A stretch of 6,351 bases of DNA, from NCBI GenBank assembly GCA_016189965.1, contig JACPRL010000123.1:1-6351 (forward strand), in the 5' to 3' direction. Positions 5,185-6,351 of this stretch are shown piece by piece (the stretch's first letter is position 1; each line of letters opens with the position of its first letter). Source of the DNA: Acidobacteriota bacterium (GTDB lineage: Bacteria; Acidobacteriota; Terriglobia; Acidiferrales; 2-02-FULL-67-57). The position numbers and the translations under genes were made by a program. A model generated the notes under the pieces. That model made no database searches, had not been told where the DNA came from, and saw only the letters and a program-made list of their open reading frames with translations.

Positions 5185-5212
5185 AGATAACTCCGCAGCG
5201 GGACACCGGCAA
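5185..5212 (-). promoter_or_regulatory. Candidate promoter of the DUF488 gene
   Basis: On the minus strand, TTGCCG (5207-5212) and TTATCT (5185-5190) are 16 bp apart. The -10 box ends 14 bases before the ATG at 5170, the same short distance as for the DnaC-like gene. GAGG sits three bases before the ATG. The boxes are only moderately close to consensus. Confidence 0.4.
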
Positions 5213-5220
5213 GCTTGGCG

Positions 5221-5251
5221 TTGACCTGCGGCGCCCGTGCCGGACTACAAT
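5221..5251 (+). promoter_or_regulatory. Candidate promoter of the small hypothetical gene
   Basis: TTGACC (5221-5226) and TACAAT (5246-5251) are each one base off consensus, but the spacer is 19 bp, longer than ideal. A start near 5258 would leave a 20-base leader containing the GGGAGG ribosome site at 5267-5272, five bases before the ATG. Confidence 0.5.
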
Positions 5252-5277
5252 CCCCTTGCGAGCCGCGGGAGGCAAGA

Positions 5278-5544
5278 ATGACCTTCGACGACGTGTGGGC
5301 GGCCATTTGCCGCCACGCCGGCGAGCGCTTCTTCCGCCTGGCCGGCCGCCCCTTCTCCTACGCGGTTGAACAGAATTCTCTCAAACCGTCCACCTGGGAC
5401 CAATCCATCCCCCGCACCGACTTCGAGCGCGCCCTCGCCTCCGGCCACCTCCACGACCTGCGCAAGCTGAAGGAAGAATTCGGCATCGAAGCCCACACCT
5501 ACCTCCACGCCATCCTCACCGACCCCCGCATCAAGAAAGACTGA
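5278..5544 (+). CDS. Small conserved hypothetical protein
   Basis: This is an 88-residue protein with no signal peptide or membrane segment. I do not recognise a named function. The pattern FDDVW (3-7), AGERF (14-18), GRPFSYAV (23-30), N33-S-L-K-P-S (33-38) and FERAL (49-53), ending with LHAILTDPRI, looks like a small family I associate with uncharacterised bacterial proteins whose members carry a G-x-PF-x-Y core and end in a similar I-L-x-D-x-R-I. That link is from memory. The ATG at 5278 is supported by GGGAGG five bases upstream; an in-frame start at 5215 would lie upstream of the promoter boxes. It is divergent from DUF488 with 107 bp between the start codons, and faces the FBP gene across a palindrome cluster. 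The strong ribosome site, family resemblance and coding-style third positions make it a real gene. Confidence 0.75.
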   Translation: MTFDDVWAAICRHAGERFFRLAGRPFSYAVEQNSLKPSTWDQSIPRTDFERALASGHLHDLRKLKEEFGIEAHTYLHAILTDPRIKKD

Positions 5545-5738
5545 ACGCAAAGCATCCACCATGTTTGAGAGTCAATCGGTGGGACAGACATTCGTGCCTG
5601 TCTTGGCGCCGCAGGCGCCACTTGTCTTGGCAGGAAGGACTGGAAGGCTGAAGCCTTCCGCTACGATGGGAGGGGCACGCGAGGTAGCGGAACCCTTCAG
5701 GGTTCCACCGCCGGCGTTCTCTGTCCCTCTGTGGCTAG
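5545..5738. repeat. Palindrome cluster between convergent genes
   Basis: No gene is seen. Three perfect palindromes occur: TGGCGCC gca GGCGCCA (5604-5620), GGAAGGCT ga AGCCTTCC (5642-5659) and GGAACCCT tc AGGGTTCC (5689-5706). The last two form an inverted pair joined by a further stem, GCTAC/GTAGC (5660-5664, 5684-5688), which extends to CCGCTAC/GTAGCGG if two pairs are taken from the hairpins. A weaker GACAG/CTGTC pair lies at 5583-5602. CTCTGTCCCTCTGTGG (5719-5734) resembles the triple repeat near position 60. Since both flanking genes end here, the cluster may stop transcription or protect both 3' ends; no T-run supports an intrinsic terminator. Confidence 0.7.
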
Positions 5739-6351
5739 CTAGTCGTCGGCGGCGACTTTCTCGCCCTTGCGCACCTTGAACCGGGTGTCGAGCTCCTTGA
5801 GCTTCTCCATCACGCCGGTGTACTCCAGCTCCTGCATGGGCAGCATCGTGGGCCCGACGAAGCCCTGCTTGCGGAACTCGATGGCCTTTTCCGTGATGCG
5901 GTCGCGCACCGCGTTCCAGAACGGATGCGCGAAGGCGTCCACCGGCTCGGTCAGCTTGCCCTGCTGCACGCAGAAGCCGGCGCAACTGATGACCGGCGGG
6001 CCGTCGAAGTAGCTCACGGTCGAGTTCTGCTCCACCGGCATCAGCGGCATGTGGTGCGAGCCGCGCATCCCCCCGGCGACGAAGGGCCCGATGGCGAACG
6101 GCGCCAGCACCTCGCCCGTGGCGGGGAAGTTCATCTGCGTCCGCACGATCATCACCGGGTCGTCCTTGCCCGTGTATTTGCCGGCGATGTTGTGCAGGCG
6201 CGAGGTGGCCACCGCGGCGGCCTGCTCGCCCGTCGAGCGCGACCAGATGGACTCGATCACGTAGCGCTCCGGGTCGCGCAGCAGCGCCGCGATGTCGTAG
6301 ATGTCCTCCGGCGCGTTCAGCTCGATGATGCGGTCGCCCTCGGTGTAGTTC
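5739..6351 (-). CDS. fbp: Class V (archaeal-type) fructose-1,6-bisphosphate aldolase/phosphatase, C-terminal part
   Basis: The visible 203 residues are the C-terminal part of the bifunctional FBP aldolase/phosphatase, usually about 365-400 residues; the N-terminus lies beyond the right edge. By family knowledge it joins triose phosphates into fructose-1,6-bisphosphate and dephosphorylates it to fructose-6-phosphate, a one-way gluconeogenic step in the cytosol. The key motif RLHNIAGKYTGKDDP is at visible residues 51-65. Y59, K62 (Schiff-base lysine), D63 and D64 (metal ligands) align with the catalytic set known from Sulfolobus tokodaii. MRGSHHMPLMPV and FDGPP follow, then LEYTGV near the end with the expected late tyrosine. 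The reading frame stays open to the window edge, so the GTG at 6258 is internal, not a start. The stop is TAG at 5739-5741. All visible catalytic residues are intact. Confidence 0.93.
   Translation of the reverse strand, partial: NYTEGDRIIELNAPEDIYDIAALLRDPERYVIESIWSRSTGEQAAAVATSRLHNIAGKYTGKDDPVMIVRTQMNFPATGEVLAPFAIGPFVAGGMRGSHHMPLMPVEQNSTVSYFDGPPVISCAGFCVQQGKLTEPVDAFAHPFWNAVRDRITEKAIEFRKQGFVGPTMLPMQELEYTGVMEKLKELDTRFKVRKGEKVAADD

Overview
The window is GC-rich bacterial chromosome. Protein style, a bacterial histone-like protein next to ribosomal protein S1, and gene-free spaces packed with short palindromic repeats suggest a member of the Acidobacteriota or a similar soil or subsurface lineage. 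That placement is an inference from style, since no rRNA or other decisive marker is present. Six genes are supported: five complete and one cut by the right edge. No tRNA, rRNA, CRISPR array, transposase or phage gene was seen.

Layout, left to right. Positions 1-349 carry no gene but several inverted repeats, including one that can fold as a three-way junction directly behind the HIT gene. Positions 350-3090 hold a minus-strand block transcribed right to left: rpsA (S1, six OB-type domains), then an HU/IHF-family protein, then a HIT-family nucleotide hydrolase/phosphorylase. A near-consensus sigma70 promoter (TTGACA, 17 bp, TATAGT) at 3256-3284 drives it, giving a leader of about 160 nt with a strong hairpin. 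Positions 3300-3792 are a repeat island. A minus-strand DnaC/DnaI-like AAA+ ATPase with an N-terminal four-cysteine motif follows (3793-4560), then a second repeat island (about 4630-4797). A DUF488 gene (minus, 4811-5170) and a small conserved hypothetical gene (plus, 5278-5544) diverge from a 107-bp spacer with promoter-like boxes on both strands. A third palindrome cluster (5545-5738) separates the hypothetical gene from the C-terminal part of an archaeal-type (class V) fructose-1,6-bisphosphate aldolase/phosphatase on the minus strand, which runs off the window.

The genes are ordinary housekeeping or conserved types. S1, the DNA-bending protein and the HIT enzyme form a likely growth-linked transcription unit. 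The DnaC-like ATPase, the DUF488 protein and the FBP enzyme are single-gene units in appearance. I found no new multi-gene system.

The most interesting signal is the repeat architecture between genes. Palindromes keep their pairing while the arm sequence changes, elements are inserted inside the arms or loops of other palindromes, and two direct copies of a composite repeat bracket the DnaC-like gene, each interrupted at a different place by a related GAGCGA/GTCGAA-type motif.
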